Positions 18,262 through 27,013 of a stretch of 64,000 nt of DNA are shown here, one piece after another. Within the stretch, counting starts at the first letter, position 1. The number at the start of each line of letters is the position of its first letter. The notes under the pieces were generated by a model. It was not told where the DNA came from and did not search any database. It saw only the letters and a list, made by a program, of their open reading frames with translations. The translations under genes and the position numbers were made by a program. The stretch comes from Falsirhodobacter algicola (GTDB taxonomy: Bacteria; Pseudomonadota; Alphaproteobacteria; Rhodobacterales; Rhodobacteraceae), in contig NZ_CP047291.1 of the NCBI RefSeq assembly GCF_018279165.1, positions 1 through 64,000 of the forward strand. The letters run 5' to 3'.

Positions 18262-18945
18262 TCAATAGGCGCCGGCGTGGTCGACGTGGAAGTTGTAGAG
18301 CTTGCGGGCCGAGCCGTAGCGTTTGAACTCTTCGGGCTTGGCATCGGCGCCGGCACGGGCCAGCAGGTCGCGCAGGATCTCGAGATGTTCGGGGCGCATC
18401 TCTTTCTCGATGCAGTCCGCCCCCAGCGATTTCACGCTGCCGCGCACGAAGAGCCGCGCCTCGTAGAGGCTGTCGCCAAGCGCGTCGCCCGCATCGCCGC
18501 AGACCACGAGGTTGCCCGACTGCGCCATGAAGGCCGACATGTGGCCGACATTGCCATGCACGACGATGTCGATGCCCTTCATCGAGATGCCGCAGCGCGA
18601 GGAGGCGTTGCCCTTGATGACAAGAAGGCCGCCATGGCCGGTCGCCCCGGCATATTGGCTCGCATCGCCTTCGATGACGACGGTGCCCGACATCATGTTC
18701 TCGGCGACGCCCGGCCCGGTGGAGCCGGTGACATGCACGCTCGCCTGCTTGTTCATGCCGCCGAGGTAATAGCCGGTCGATCCCTTCACCGTCACCTCGA
18801 TCGGCGCGTCGAGGCCGACGGCGACGGCATGGGCGCCGCGCGGATTCTCGATCACCCATTGGGTCTGGTTGGTCTGCTGGGCCTGTGCCTGCAGGGCGGC
18901 GTTCAGCTCGCGCAGCGGCGTGGTGGCCATGTCGATGGTCTGCAT
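18262..18945 (-). CDS. mgsB: N-methylglutamate synthase subunit B (GlxC/glutamate synthase beta-helix domain)
   Basis: A 227-residue right-handed beta-helix domain like the C-terminal GXGXG domain of glutamate synthase. Repeats of the form SGTVVIEGDASQYAG, GGLLVIKGNASSRCG and GNLVVCGDAGDALGDSLYEA are visible. It is a structural subunit between the amidotransferase and flavin subunits. ATG 18945 has GGGAG 8 bases upstream and begins 2 bases after the mgsA stop; a TTG six bases further up is the longer option. Confidence 0.92.
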   Translation of the reverse strand: MQTIDMATTPLRELNAALQAQAQQTNQTQWVIENPRGAHAVAVGLDAPIEVTVKGSTGYYLGGMNKQASVHVTGSTGPGVAENMMSGTVVIEGDASQYAGATGHGGLLVIKGNASSRCGISMKGIDIVVHGNVGHMSAFMAQSGNLVVCGDAGDALGDSLYEARLFVRGSVKSLGADCIEKEMRPEHLEILRDLLARAGADAKPEEFKRYGSARKLYNFHVDHAGAY

Positions 18946-18947
18946 GC

Positions 18948-19835
18948 TCAACGCTCCCAGAAATAGACGGTGGCGGGTTCGGGTTCCCAGACGCGGGCGG
19001 CGTCGATGCCCGGCAGTTTGGCGAAGGCGCGGTATTCGCTGCCGAAGGCGACGTAATCCTCGGTCTCGGCCATGACGGCGGGCTTGCAGGCGATCGGATC
19101 GCGCACCACGCCAAAGCCGTTGCGCGTGCCGACGACGAAGGTGAAGAAGCCGTCCAGATCCTCCAGCGTGCCTTCGAGGGCCTCGCCGAGGTTGACCCCT
19201 TCGGCAAGCCGCGAGGAGATGTAGCAGGCCGCCACTTCGGTGTCGTTCTGCGTCTTGGGAGCAAAGCCCTTTTCGGTCAGCCGGCGACGCATCTGGTTGT
19301 GGTTCGAGAGCGAGCCGTTATGGACGAGGCACTGATCCGCGCTGGTGGAGAAGGGGTGAGCGCCCATGGTCGTCACCGCCGATTCCGTGGCCATGCGCGT
19401 ATGGCCGATGCCGTGGCTGCCGCCCATGCCGCGGATGCCGAAGCGGGCCGCGACGTCCTTGGGCAGGCCGATCTCCTTGAAGATCTCCATCGAGGTGCCT
19501 GCCCCCATGATGCGGATGCCGCGCGCATCAAGGAAGCTCCGGGCCGCCGCCTCGCCGCCCTCGGGCAGGGAGAGGACCGCATGCGTGTCGATCACCTTCA
19601 TCGTGACCGGCGCCTCGAGGATACCGGCAAGGGCCACGTCGAGGCCTGCGAAATCCACCGCCGGGGCGTCGGATTGCACGGTCATCTTCAGGGGGCCTGC
19701 CTCATCGCCATAGATCGCGATGCCGGCACTGTCGGGGCCGCGATCGGTCATGGTGATCAGCATATCGGTGAGCATGTCACCCAGTTGCGGACGAAGATCG
19801 TCCTTCTTCAGAAACAGGCCAACGATGCCACACAT
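18948..19835 (-). CDS. mgsA: N-methylglutamate synthase subunit A (class II glutamine amidotransferase-like)
   Basis: A 295-residue N-terminal-nucleophile amidotransferase domain beginning MCGIVGLFLKKDDLRP, so Cys2 is the catalytic residue after Met removal. It also has ITMTDRGPDSAGIAIYG, GIGHTRMATESAVTTMGAHP and CLVHNGSLSNHN. Its job is to hydrolyse gamma-glutamylmethylamide and pass methylamine to MgsC. The start is fixed by the need for Cys2 and by GGAGAG 4 bases upstream; the frame to 19946 is artefactual. It is the first gene of the mgsABC-gmaS-mgdABCD-folD-purU string, behind an AT-rich gap. Confidence 0.94.
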   Translation of the reverse strand: MCGIVGLFLKKDDLRPQLGDMLTDMLITMTDRGPDSAGIAIYGDEAGPLKMTVQSDAPAVDFAGLDVALAGILEAPVTMKVIDTHAVLSLPEGGEAAARSFLDARGIRIMGAGTSMEIFKEIGLPKDVAARFGIRGMGGSHGIGHTRMATESAVTTMGAHPFSTSADQCLVHNGSLSNHNQMRRRLTEKGFAPKTQNDTEVAACYISSRLAEGVNLGEALEGTLEDLDGFFTFVVGTRNGFGVVRDPIACKPAVMAETEDYVAFGSEYRAFAKLPGIDAARVWEPEPATVYFWER

Positions 19836-19871
19836 GTTTCTCTCCGTTTCGGTTTCAGCCAAGGCCGTCTC

Positions 19872-19935
19872 GTATTGACTACCGGGAAACTTATTTGACG
19901 GAAAAGATATTTTGTTTCTGCAAAGGAAGATTTTT
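19872..19935 (-). promoter_or_regulatory. AT-rich leader of the mgs/gmaS/mgd operon with two GTCAA(A)TA direct repeats
   Basis: This is the only clearly AT-rich patch between the XRE-cupin gene and mgsA. On the minus strand GTCAAATA (19899-19892) and GTCAATA (19879-19873) recur exactly 20 bases apart, about 40-65 bases upstream of mgsA, beside runs such as AAATATCTTTTCC. They could be sites for the upstream XRE regulator or overlap the promoter. No sigma-70 or sigma-54 core element could be placed with confidence. Confidence 0.35.
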
Positions 19936-20024
19936 TTCTCAGGCATGAAGCGGCGCGGAATTAGGCAATTTCCGGGGGAAAACGGGGCGTCGTGCCGCGT
20001 CCTTGGGCGAAGCCTGTCTGCGCC

Positions 20025-20666
20025 CTAGCCCGCCTGCGGATAGCAGATGATCGACAGATACCGCGCGGGAAGGGTGCGCAGCGCCTCCGGCCCATGGGGC
20101 GCATCCGAATCGAACAGCAGCGTATCGCCCGGTTCCAAGCGGTAGATCTGATCGCCGTGGCGATAATCCACGCAGCCCTCCAGCATATAGAGCATCTCGA
20201 TCCCCTCGTGCTGAAACACGGGGAAACGGTCGCTCTGCGTGGTCAGGACGATCATGTAGGGCTCCACCACGACGCCCGAATTGTTCGAACCGATATGGCC
20301 CAAAAGGTGGTATTGATGGCCCGAACGGGTGCCCGCGCGCTCGATCTCCACGCCTTCGCCGGCCTTCACATGCATGCAGCCCCGCGCCTCCTCGAAGCCG
20401 GAAAACAGCTGTATCAGCGGCACGCGCAGCGCATTGGCCAGCACTTGAAGCGTGTTCAGCGAGGGGGAGATCACCCCGTTCTCGATCTTGGAGAGCATGC
20501 CCACCGACAGGCCCGTCTGCGCGGCAAGGTCCGATCCGGTCATCCGCTGACGTTTGCGCAGTTCCCGCACCTGCCGGCCGATCGCCACCTCCAGGTTCTT
20601 TTCGCGGATGTCACGAAGGGCGTGGGGGTCCTGCGTCAGGCTGGCGGCTTTGCGGGTCTCGTTCAT
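20025..20666 (-). CDS. XRE-family regulator with C-terminal cupin domain
   Basis: A 213-residue protein. The helix-turn-helix lies at about 25-80 (DLAAQTGLSVGMLSKIENG, then ISPSLNTLQVLANALRVPL), and a small-molecule-binding cupin domain at about 105-210 (HEGIEMLYMLEGCVDYRHGD, LEPGDTLLFDSDAPHGPE). This PuuR-like build is typical of regulators for amine and amino-acid use. ATG 20666 is chosen because the frame upstream has no homologous character. It lies directly upstream of mgsA on the same strand with a 189-base gap, so control of methylamine use is likely but inferred. Confidence 0.88.
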   Translation of the reverse strand: MNETRKAASLTQDPHALRDIREKNLEVAIGRQVRELRKRQRMTGSDLAAQTGLSVGMLSKIENGVISPSLNTLQVLANALRVPLIQLFSGFEEARGCMHVKAGEGVEIERAGTRSGHQYHLLGHIGSNNSGVVVEPYMIVLTTQSDRFPVFQHEGIEMLYMLEGCVDYRHGDQIYRLEPGDTLLFDSDAPHGPEALRTLPARYLSIICYPQAG

Positions 20667-20696
20667 GGCGGTGTGTTCCGGCTTGCATACGGGGGA

Positions 20697-20724
20697 GGGG
20701 GCGCCTGCGGATCGCAGCGCCCCC
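20697..20724 (-). terminator. Strong GC hairpin downstream of arsJ
   Basis: A 7+5 bp stem with one bulge (GGGGGCG...TGCG-GAT-CGCAG...CCCCC) lies about 42 bases after the arsJ stop and upstream of the XRE gene. It could end arsenic-operon transcripts, but no T run follows on the minus strand, so a rho-independent terminator is uncertain. Confidence 0.4.
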
Positions 20725-20765
20725 CATACCTTCCCGTGCCCGCCGGGCAAGCGCAAGCGGCCCGG

Positions 20766-22034
20766 TTAAGCGGGCGCGCCCTCTGGACGGTCCGAAAGCC
20801 GCCCCGAAGTCAGCGCCGCAAGCACCACCAGCGCCGAGGCGGTGGCCATCACGAAGGTCAGCCCGCCCAGCTGATAGGTCAGCCCCGACAGCAGCGTGCC
20901 GATCAGCCGCCCGCCCGCATTGGCCATGTAGTAGAAGCCGACATCCATCGTCACCCGCTCCGACCGCGAGAACGCGAGGATGAGGTAGGAATGCAGCGAG
21001 GAGTTCACCGCGAACAGCGCCCCGAAGGCCAGAAGCCCCAAGACCAGCACCACCGTCAGCCATGTCTGCGGGCCGGGCGACAGGGCCAGCGCCACCGTCA
21101 GCGCCGCCGGAACCGTCAGGAGCGCCAGCGCCCAGCCACGGGCGGCGCGGATCAGCTCCCCCTCCGGGCGGTGGGCGGCGCGCAGGATCGCCGGGGCGGC
21201 GGCCTGCACCATGCCATAGAGGATGACCCAGACCGCCATGAAGATACCGATCATGAAGAAGGCGGCGCGGTTGCCCGCCTCGGTCCCGTCCGACAGCACG
21301 GCGTAGAAATAGATCGGGATGCCCACCACGAACCACACGTCGCGCGCCCCGAACAGGAACACCCGCGCCGCCGAGAGCCAGTTCACGTTGGCCGATTTCG
21401 AAAACACCTCGGAGAATTTGGTCCCCTTGCGCCCGCGCGGCAGGCCGGCGGGCATGAACAGCACCACCGCCAGACCCACGGCCGCCAGCGCCGCCGCCAT
21501 GGCCAGCACCGCCCCCATGAAGCCGAGCGTCGCCAAAAGCGCCGCCCCCAGCAGAAAGCCCATGCCCTTCACGGCGTTCTTCGATCCGGTCAGCACTGCG
21601 ACCCAGCGGAACAGCCCGCCCCCTTCGGAGGGGGCCAGCAGCTTCACCGCCGATTTCGACGACATCTTCGCCAGATCCTTGGCCACGCCCGACAGGCCCT
21701 GCACGCACATCACGAACCCGACCGAGAGCGCGATGCTCCAACCCGGATCGAGCTGCGCCAGCGCCACCAGCGCCACCACTTGCAGCGCCAGCCCCGCATA
21801 GAGCGTGGAGGTCAGCCCGAAGCGCGCCGCAATCCAGCCCGCCGCAAGGTTCGTCACCATCCCCGCCACTTCGTAGAGGATGAAGAGATAAGCCAGCTGC
21901 ACCGGGCTGAAGCCCAGCGTGTGGAAATGCAGCAGCACCAGCATCCGCAGCGCGCCGTCGGTTAGCATGAAGGCCCAGTAGGCGGCCGTCACCGCACCAT
22001 AGGCGGCCAGCCCTTCGGGACGCGCGCCGCTCAC
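20766..22034 (-). CDS. arsJ: Organoarsenical efflux MFS transporter
   Basis: A 422-residue major-facilitator protein with about 12 hydrophobic helices ([20 protein letters not shown] early, [20 protein letters not shown] late). With the adjoining GAPDH it matches the ArsJ system, in which arsenate is built into 1-arseno-3-phosphoglycerate and this ester is exported, where it falls apart to release arsenate. The start is GTG 22034, which overlaps the gapdh stop in a GTGA; the longer frame to 22103 would lie inside gapdh. It is third in the arsRC-gapdh-arsJ operon. Confidence 0.93.
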   Translation of the reverse strand: MSGARPEGLAAYGAVTAAYWAFMLTDGALRMLVLLHFHTLGFSPVQLAYLFILYEVAGMVTNLAAGWIAARFGLTSTLYAGLALQVVALVALAQLDPGWSIALSVGFVMCVQGLSGVAKDLAKMSSKSAVKLLAPSEGGGLFRWVAVLTGSKNAVKGMGFLLGAALLATLGFMGAVLAMAAALAAVGLAVVLFMPAGLPRGRKGTKFSEVFSKSANVNWLSAARVFLFGARDVWFVVGIPIYFYAVLSDGTEAGNRAAFFMIGIFMAVWVILYGMVQAAAPAILRAAHRPEGELIRAARGWALALLTVPAALTVALALSPGPQTWLTVVLVLGLLAFGALFAVNSSLHSYLILAFSRSERVTMDVGFYYMANAGGRLIGTLLSGLTYQLGGLTFVMATASALVVLAALTSGRLSDRPEGAPA

Positions 22035-23029
22035 AGCGCCGCACCCACCATGCGCGCCACGTCCACGAGGCGGTTGGCATAGCCCCATTCGTTGTCGTAC
22101 CACGCATAGACCTTCAACTGCGTGCCGTTCACGACCATGGTCGACGGCCCGTCCACGATCCCGGAACGCGGATCGTTGGTGTAGTCGGTGGAAACGAGGG
22201 GCCGCGTCTCGTAGCCGAGGATGCCCTTCAGCGGGCCTTCGGCGGCGGCGGCGAAGGCGGCGTTCACCTCTTCGGCGGTGGTCTCCCGCTCCAGTTCAAA
22301 GACGCAATCGGTCAGCGAGGCGTTCAGCAGCGGCACGCGCACGGCATGGCCGTTCAGGCGGCCCTTCAACTCGGGATAGATGAGCGTGATCGCCGTGGCC
22401 GATCCGGTCGTCGTCGGGATCAGCGAGTTCAGCGCCGAGCGGGCGCGCCGCAGATCCTTGGCCGGGCGGTCCACGATGGTCTGGGTGTTGGTCACGTCGT
22501 GGATCGTGGTGATGGAGCCGTGGCGGATGCCGAACGTCTCGTGCACCACCTTCACCACGGGGGCGAGGCAATTGGTCGTGCAGGAGGCGGCCGTGATGAT
22601 CCGGTGCACCTCAGGATCGTAGGTGTCGTGGTTGACGCCATAGACGATGTTGGCGGCATTGCCGTCCTTCACCGGGGCCGAGACGACGACCTTCTTCACC
22701 CCCGCCGCGAAATAGGGGGCCAGCGCGGCCTCGGATTTGAAGACGCCGGTGCAGTCGATCACCACATCCACGCCCGCCAGCGGCAGATCCGCCAGCGCCG
22801 AGGCGCCGACGAAGGGCAGGCGCGTTCCGTTGATCGTCACGCTTTCGGCGTCATGAGCGAACTCTGCGTTCCAGCGCCCGTGCACCGTGTCGAATTCCAG
22901 AAGATGGGCGTGCATCTGCGGATCGCCGACCGCATCGTTGATGAAGGCGATGTCCGCCCCGCTTTCCAGCAGGGGTTTCAGCGCCAGCTTGCCGATGCGG
23001 CCGAGTCCGTTCAGTGCGTAGGTGGTCAT
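22031..23029 (-). CDS. ArsJ-associated glyceraldehyde-3-phosphate dehydrogenase
   Basis: A 332-residue GAPDH with the NAD motif [16 protein letters not shown], the catalytic segment [11 protein letters not shown] and the C-terminal [14 protein letters not shown]. The family makes 1,3-bisphosphoglycerate; when linked to ArsJ it can use arsenate in place of phosphate. Linkage to arsRC upstream (ATGA overlap) and arsJ downstream (GTGA overlap) shows an arsenic role rather than central glycolysis. ATG 23029 is fixed by the arsRC overlap. Confidence 0.94.
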   Translation of the reverse strand: MTTYALNGLGRIGKLALKPLLESGADIAFINDAVGDPQMHAHLLEFDTVHGRWNAEFAHDAESVTINGTRLPFVGASALADLPLAGVDVVIDCTGVFKSEAALAPYFAAGVKKVVVSAPVKDGNAANIVYGVNHDTYDPEVHRIITAASCTTNCLAPVVKVVHETFGIRHGSITTIHDVTNTQTIVDRPAKDLRRARSALNSLIPTTTGSATAITLIYPELKGRLNGHAVRVPLLNASLTDCVFELERETTAEEVNAAFAAAAEGPLKGILGYETRPLVSTDYTNDPRSGIVDGPSTMVVNGTQLKVYAWYDNEWGYANRLVDVARMVGAAL

Positions 23030-23859
23030 GCAAGTTCCTCGGGGGATGTGCGGCCGATCTGATCGACGGCGGATTGAAGGGCGATGCGGTCGAGGCTGGC
23101 GATGGGCAGCGCGGTGAACGCCTCGATCCGGTTCTTCAGCGCGCCATAGGCGTGCTGGAAGGCCAGCGCCTTTTGGGCGTCGGTGCCTTCGGCCTTCACC
23201 GGATCGGGCATGCCCCAATGGCCGCTGACGGGCTGACCGTCCCATGCGGGGCATTCCTCGTTCGCGGCCTGATCGCAGACGGTGAACACGAAATCCAAAC
23301 GCGGCGCATCCGGGCCAGAGAATTCCGAGATGTCCTTGGACCGCAGGACCGACACGTCGTGCCCCTTGTCCTGCAGCACTTGCACCGCGAAATCGTTCAG
23401 CTTCGTGCCGGGACGCGTTCCGGCGGAGAAGGCGGTGAACCGATCGCCCGCAGCGCGGCGCAGGATCGATTCCGCAAAGATGGAGCGGGCGGAGTTCCCG
23501 GTGCAGATGAACAGCACATTGTAAGTCCGGTCCGTCATGGGCGTAGCTCCTCTATCAAAGGGCAGGCAGAGATCGGGGCGGCCGCGGCAGCATTCGGTGA
23601 ACAGCACACCGAACATCCGTCGCACCGCCGTCATATCGACGGTATAGAAGATCGACGTGCCGGCGCGCGCCTGCTCCACCAGCCCCGCCCGCGCCAGCGC
23701 GGCCAGATAGGTGGACATCGTGCTGGCCTTGATCCCGAGCGCGGTCGCCAGTTCCCCCGACGCGACGCGTCCGGGATAGCGGCGCATCAGCAGCCGAAAG
23801 ACGGCGAGCCGCTGCGGGTGGCCAAGGATTGCGAGCTGGTCGGCGATCTCTATTTCCAT
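23026..23859 (-). CDS. arsRC: ArsR-ArsC fusion: arsenic-responsive repressor joined to arsenate reductase/LMW phosphatase domain
   Basis: A 277-residue two-domain protein. Residues 1-105 form an ArsR/SmtB winged helix ([20 protein letters not shown]) ending in a cysteine cluster (C90, C91, C98 in [11 protein letters not shown]) that may bind arsenite. Residues 112-277 form a low-molecular-weight phosphatase-like ArsC with the P-loop CTGNSAR (119-125) and the redox cysteines in [14 protein letters not shown]. The joining segment is in frame with no stop, so this is a real fusion. A palindrome covers the start codon (23854-23870), consistent with autoregulation. Confidence 0.92.
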   Translation of the reverse strand: MEIEIADQLAILGHPQRLAVFRLLMRRYPGRVASGELATALGIKASTMSTYLAALARAGLVEQARAGTSIFYTVDMTAVRRMFGVLFTECCRGRPDLCLPFDRGATPMTDRTYNVLFICTGNSARSIFAESILRRAAGDRFTAFSAGTRPGTKLNDFAVQVLQDKGHDVSVLRSKDISEFSGPDAPRLDFVFTVCDQAANEECPAWDGQPVSGHWGMPDPVKAEGTDAQKALAFQHAYGALKNRIEAFTALPIASLDRIALQSAVDQIGRTSPEELA

Positions 23860-23870
23860 ATTTCATGGAA
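23854..23870. promoter_or_regulatory. Candidate ArsR operator overlapping the arsRC start
   Basis: TTCCAT-N5-ATGGAA is a perfect 6+6 dyad that includes the arsRC ATG (23859-23857). A further half-site TTCCAT lies at 23903-23908 and a near half-site TTCCAA at 23890-23895. ArsR repressors bind short AT-containing dyads near their own start, so this is the probable operator. The sequence match is to the type of site, not to a measured one. Confidence 0.55.
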
Positions 23871-24019
23871 TACTGAAAAAGACGCCCGATTCCAAGTGAA
23901 GTTTCCATGACAGCGCCGCCTCGCGATATGACGCCGCCTGCCGAAGCGCCACGGGACGGTCATTCCCGCCCAATCCTCCGGCACTTCGCGTCTTGGCCCG
24001 CCCCAACGACCGGAATGTT

Positions 24020-24035
24020 TTTACCAGATGGTAAA
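24020..24035. promoter_or_regulatory. RutR box upstream of rutA
   Basis: TTTACCAGATGGTAAA is a perfect 16-bp palindrome 42 bases before the rutA start. It matches the known RutR consensus TTGACCA-NN-TGGTCAA at 12 of its 14 defined positions. RutR is encoded at the end of the same gene group. Uracil or thymine would release the repressor and induce the rut genes. Confidence 0.8.
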
Positions 24036-24076
24036 GATCGCCGCATCCTGACCTCAAGGAGCAGCAGGAGACGCAC

Positions 24077-25162
24077 ATGGACATCGGTATCTTCCTTCCC
24101 ATCGGCAACAATGGCTGGCTGATTTCGGAAAACGCCCCGCAATACATGCCCAGCTTCGAGCTGAACAAAGAGATCACCCTCAAGGCCGAGGAGCACGGCC
24201 TCGACTTCGTTCTGACGATGATCAAGCTGCGCGGTTTCGGCGGCAAGACGGAGTTCTGGGACCACAACCTCGAAAGCTTCACGCTGATGGCCGGGCTGGC
24301 CGCGGTGACGACGAAGATCAAGCTCTTCGCGACGGCGGCGACGCTCGTCTCGCCCCCGGCGATGGTGGCGCGCATGGCCAGCACGATCGATTCCATCTCG
24401 GGCGGGCGGTTCGGGGTGAACCTCGTGACGGGCTGGCAAAAGGCGGAATACGAACAGATGGGCGTCTGGCCGGGCGACAGTTTCTTCGGCAGCCGCTACG
24501 ACTATCTGACCGAATACACCCAAGTGCTGCGCGATCTGTGGTCCACCGGGACCTGCGATCTGAAGGGCAAGCATTTCACCATGGACGACTGCCGCGTCTC
24601 CCCCCGCCCGCAGGGGGATATGAAGATCATCTGCGCCGGGTCGTCGGATGCGGGGATGGCCTTCTCGGCGCAGCATGCCGATTACAACTTCTGCTTCGGC
24701 AAGGGGGTGAACACGCCCACCGCCTTCCGCAGCAACCCCGAACGCCTGCAACAGGCGACGGCCAAGACGGGGCGCGACGTCGGCACCTATGCCCTCTTCA
24801 TGATCATCGCCGACCGCACGGACGAAGCCGCCCGCGCCAAGTGGGAGCATTACAAGGCCGGGGCCGACCAAGAGGCCCTTGCATGGCTGGGCCAGCAGGC
24901 GGGCGCGGACAAGACCTCGGGCAGCGACACCAACGTGCGCCAGATGGCCGATCCGACCTCGGCGGTGAACATCAACATGGGCACGCTCGTCGGCTCCTAC
25001 GCCACGGTGGCGCGGATGCTGGACGAGGTGGCCGAGGTGCCGGGCACCGGGGGCGTGCTGCTGACCTTCGACGATTTCGTGAAGGGGGTCGACGATTTCG
25101 GCCGATACATCCAACCGCTGATGCGCTCGCGCAATCCGGCCCGCGTGGAGGAAGTGGCATGA
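24077..25162 (+). CDS. rutA: Pyrimidine monooxygenase RutA
   Basis: A 361-residue flavin-dependent monooxygenase of the luciferase-like fold that opens the uracil ring. [40 protein letters not shown] and [20 protein letters not shown] are typical of RutA. ATG 24077 is preceded by AGGAG. It heads the rutABCD string, overlapping rutB in an ATGA, and is divergent from arsRC. A reduced-flavin supplier (RutF) is needed and is not in the window. Confidence 0.96.
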   Translation: MDIGIFLPIGNNGWLISENAPQYMPSFELNKEITLKAEEHGLDFVLTMIKLRGFGGKTEFWDHNLESFTLMAGLAAVTTKIKLFATAATLVSPPAMVARMASTIDSISGGRFGVNLVTGWQKAEYEQMGVWPGDSFFGSRYDYLTEYTQVLRDLWSTGTCDLKGKHFTMDDCRVSPRPQGDMKIICAGSSDAGMAFSAQHADYNFCFGKGVNTPTAFRSNPERLQQATAKTGRDVGTYALFMIIADRTDEAARAKWEHYKAGADQEALAWLGQQAGADKTSGSDTNVRQMADPTSAVNINMGTLVGSYATVARMLDEVAEVPGTGGVLLTFDDFVKGVDDFGRYIQPLMRSRNPARVEEVA

Positions 25163-25845
25163 GCCTGATCCCGGCCAGCCCCGAACCCGTCGCCTTCGAT
25201 GCCAAGGACACCGCGCTGATCGTGGTGGACATGCAGAACGCCTATGCCACGCCCGGCGGCTATGTGGACCTTGCGGGGTTCGATCTGACGGGTGCGCGGT
25301 CCTGCATCCAGAACATCGGCACCGCCATCGCCGCCAGCCGCAAGGCCGGGGTGCAGGTCGTGTTCCTGCAGAACGGCTGGGATGCCGGCTATTCCGAGGC
25401 GGGGGGGCCGCAATCGCCGAACCTTGCGAAATCCAACGCCATGAAGACGATGCGCCAGCGGCCCGAACTCTGGGGCACGCTGCTGTCCAAGGGCGGCTGG
25501 GATTACGACATCATCGACGAGCTGTCGCCGCAGGAGGGGGACCTTCTGGTGCCCAAGCCGCGCTATTCGGCCTTCTTCAACACATGGCTGGATTCGGCCC
25601 TGCGCTCGCGCGGGATCCGCAACCTCGTGTTCTGCGGCATCGCGACGAATGTCTGCGTGGAAAGCACGCTGCGCGACGGGTTCCACCTCGAATACCACTG
25701 CCTGATGCTGGACGACGCGACGCATCATCTGGGGCCGCAATTCGTGCGCGATGCCTCCGTCTACAACGTCAAGACCTTCTTCGGCTGGGTCGGAGAGACC
25801 GCCGATTACTGCCAAGCCATCACCGCGGAGACCGCACATGCCTAA
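25159..25845 (+). CDS. rutB: Ureidoacrylate/peroxyureidoacrylate amidohydrolase RutB
   Basis: A 228-residue isochorismatase-fold amidohydrolase. [17 protein letters not shown] holds the catalytic aspartate, K in [12 protein letters not shown] is the second catalytic residue, and [19 protein letters not shown] holds the nucleophilic cysteine. It hydrolyses the RutA product to carbamate and aminoacrylate. The start ATG overlaps the rutA stop; the end overlaps rutC by 8 bases. Confidence 0.96.
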   Translation: MSLIPASPEPVAFDAKDTALIVVDMQNAYATPGGYVDLAGFDLTGARSCIQNIGTAIAASRKAGVQVVFLQNGWDAGYSEAGGPQSPNLAKSNAMKTMRQRPELWGTLLSKGGWDYDIIDELSPQEGDLLVPKPRYSAFFNTWLDSALRSRGIRNLVFCGIATNVCVESTLRDGFHLEYHCLMLDDATHHLGPQFVRDASVYNVKTFFGWVGETADYCQAITAETAHA

Positions 25846-26221
25846 AACCCCGATCATCCCCGAAGGCACCGGCAAACCGCTGGCCCCCTATCTGCCCGGC
25901 GTTCTGGCGGGCAACACCGTCTATGTCTCGGGGACGCTGCCCTTCGATGCCAACAACGACGTGGTGCATGTGGGCGATGCCGCCGCCCAGACCCGCCATG
26001 TGCTGGAGACGATCCGCCGCGTGATCGAAACGGCGGGCGGCACGATGGACGATGTGGTGATGAACCACATCTTCATCACCGACTGGGCCGATTACGGCGC
26101 GGTGAACGGCGTCTATGCCGAGTTCTTTCCGGGCGACAAGCCTGCGCGCTTCTGCATCCAATGCGGCCTCGTGAAGCCCGATGCGCGGGTGGAAATCGCG
26201 ACCGTCGCGGTGCTGGCATGA
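25838..26221 (+). CDS. rutC: 3-aminoacrylate deaminase RutC (RidA family)
   Basis: A 127-residue YjgF/RidA protein with [40 protein letters not shown] and [20 protein letters not shown]. It speeds deamination of aminoacrylate to malonic semialdehyde. Overlaps with rutB and rutD show tight translational coupling. Confidence 0.95.
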   Translation: MPKTPIIPEGTGKPLAPYLPGVLAGNTVYVSGTLPFDANNDVVHVGDAAAQTRHVLETIRRVIETAGGTMDDVVMNHIFITDWADYGAVNGVYAEFFPGDKPARFCIQCGLVKPDARVEIATVAVLA

Positions 26222-26988
26222 AGTATCACATCCGCCGCTGCGGGCGGGAGGGCGCGCGCATGCTCGTGCTCTGTTCGGGGCTTGGGGGCGCGCGGGGCTA
26301 TTGGACGCCGCATCTCGAGGCGCTGGAGGCGATGGGCCTCGATGTCCTCCTCTACGATCAACGCGGCTGCGGCGAGAACATGGAGGCGATCGGCCCCACC
26401 CGCATCGCGGACATGGCCGACGACGTGCTGGCCATCTGCGATGCGGCCGGGGTGGAGCGGTTCGATCTCTTGGGCCACGCGCTTGGCGGGCTGGTGGGGT
26501 TCGACCTCGCCTGCCGCGCGGGGCGGCGCATCGACCGGGTGGTGGCGATCAACGCATGGCCCCGGATCGACGCCCATACCGCGCGCTGCTTCGACATCCG
26601 CCTTGCCACGCTGACGCATCAGGGGCTTGCCGCCTTTGCCGCGCTTCAGCAGAACTTCCTCTATCCGCCCTTCTGGATCGCCGCCCACCCGGACCGCATC
26701 GCCGCCGAAGAGGCCCATGCCGTCGCCCATTTCCAAGGCGCGGACACGGTGCGGCACCGCATCGGCGCGCTGCGCGATTTCGCCCTCGGCGATTGGCCCG
26801 AGGCCGGGCCGGAGGTTCTGCTCATCTCTTCCACCGACGATGCGCTGGTGGACGCGGCGCAGTCGCGCCGTCTGGCCGAACGCATCCCCGGCGCGCGCCT
26901 TCTGGAATATCCCCAAGGCGGCCACGCGCTGAACATCACCAAGCAGACCCGTTTCGAGGCAGATCTTGCCGCCTTCCTGACCCATTGA
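26218..26988 (+). CDS. rutD: Putative aminoacrylate hydrolase RutD
   Basis: A 256-residue alpha/beta hydrolase. [31 protein letters not shown] and, at the nucleophile elbow, [15 protein letters not shown] are visible. As in E. coli RutD the elbow reads GHALG rather than GxSxG, so the usual serine is absent. The C-terminal GGHALNITK provides the histidine. The role is thought to be faster removal of aminoacrylate. It starts in an ATGA overlap with the rutC stop. Confidence 0.93.
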   Translation: MKYHIRRCGREGARMLVLCSGLGGARGYWTPHLEALEAMGLDVLLYDQRGCGENMEAIGPTRIADMADDVLAICDAAGVERFDLLGHALGGLVGFDLACRAGRRIDRVVAINAWPRIDAHTARCFDIRLATLTHQGLAAFAALQQNFLYPPFWIAAHPDRIAAEEAHAVAHFQGADTVRHRIGALRDFALGDWPEAGPEVLLISSTDDALVDAAQSRRLAERIPGARLLEYPQGGHALNITKQTRFEADLAAFLTH

Positions 26989-27013
26989 CGTCCTCAACCC
27001 TCGGAGAAATCTC

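Noticed and set aside
19860-19935. Sigma-54 or sigma-70 promoter for mgsA
   Set aside because: No GG-N10-GC pair and no convincing -35/-10 spacing could be found, so only an AT-rich regulatory region is reported.
22031-23029. GAPDH as a glycolytic gapA/gapB copy
   Set aside because: It is translationally coupled to arsRC upstream and arsJ downstream, the known ArsJ-associated arrangement.
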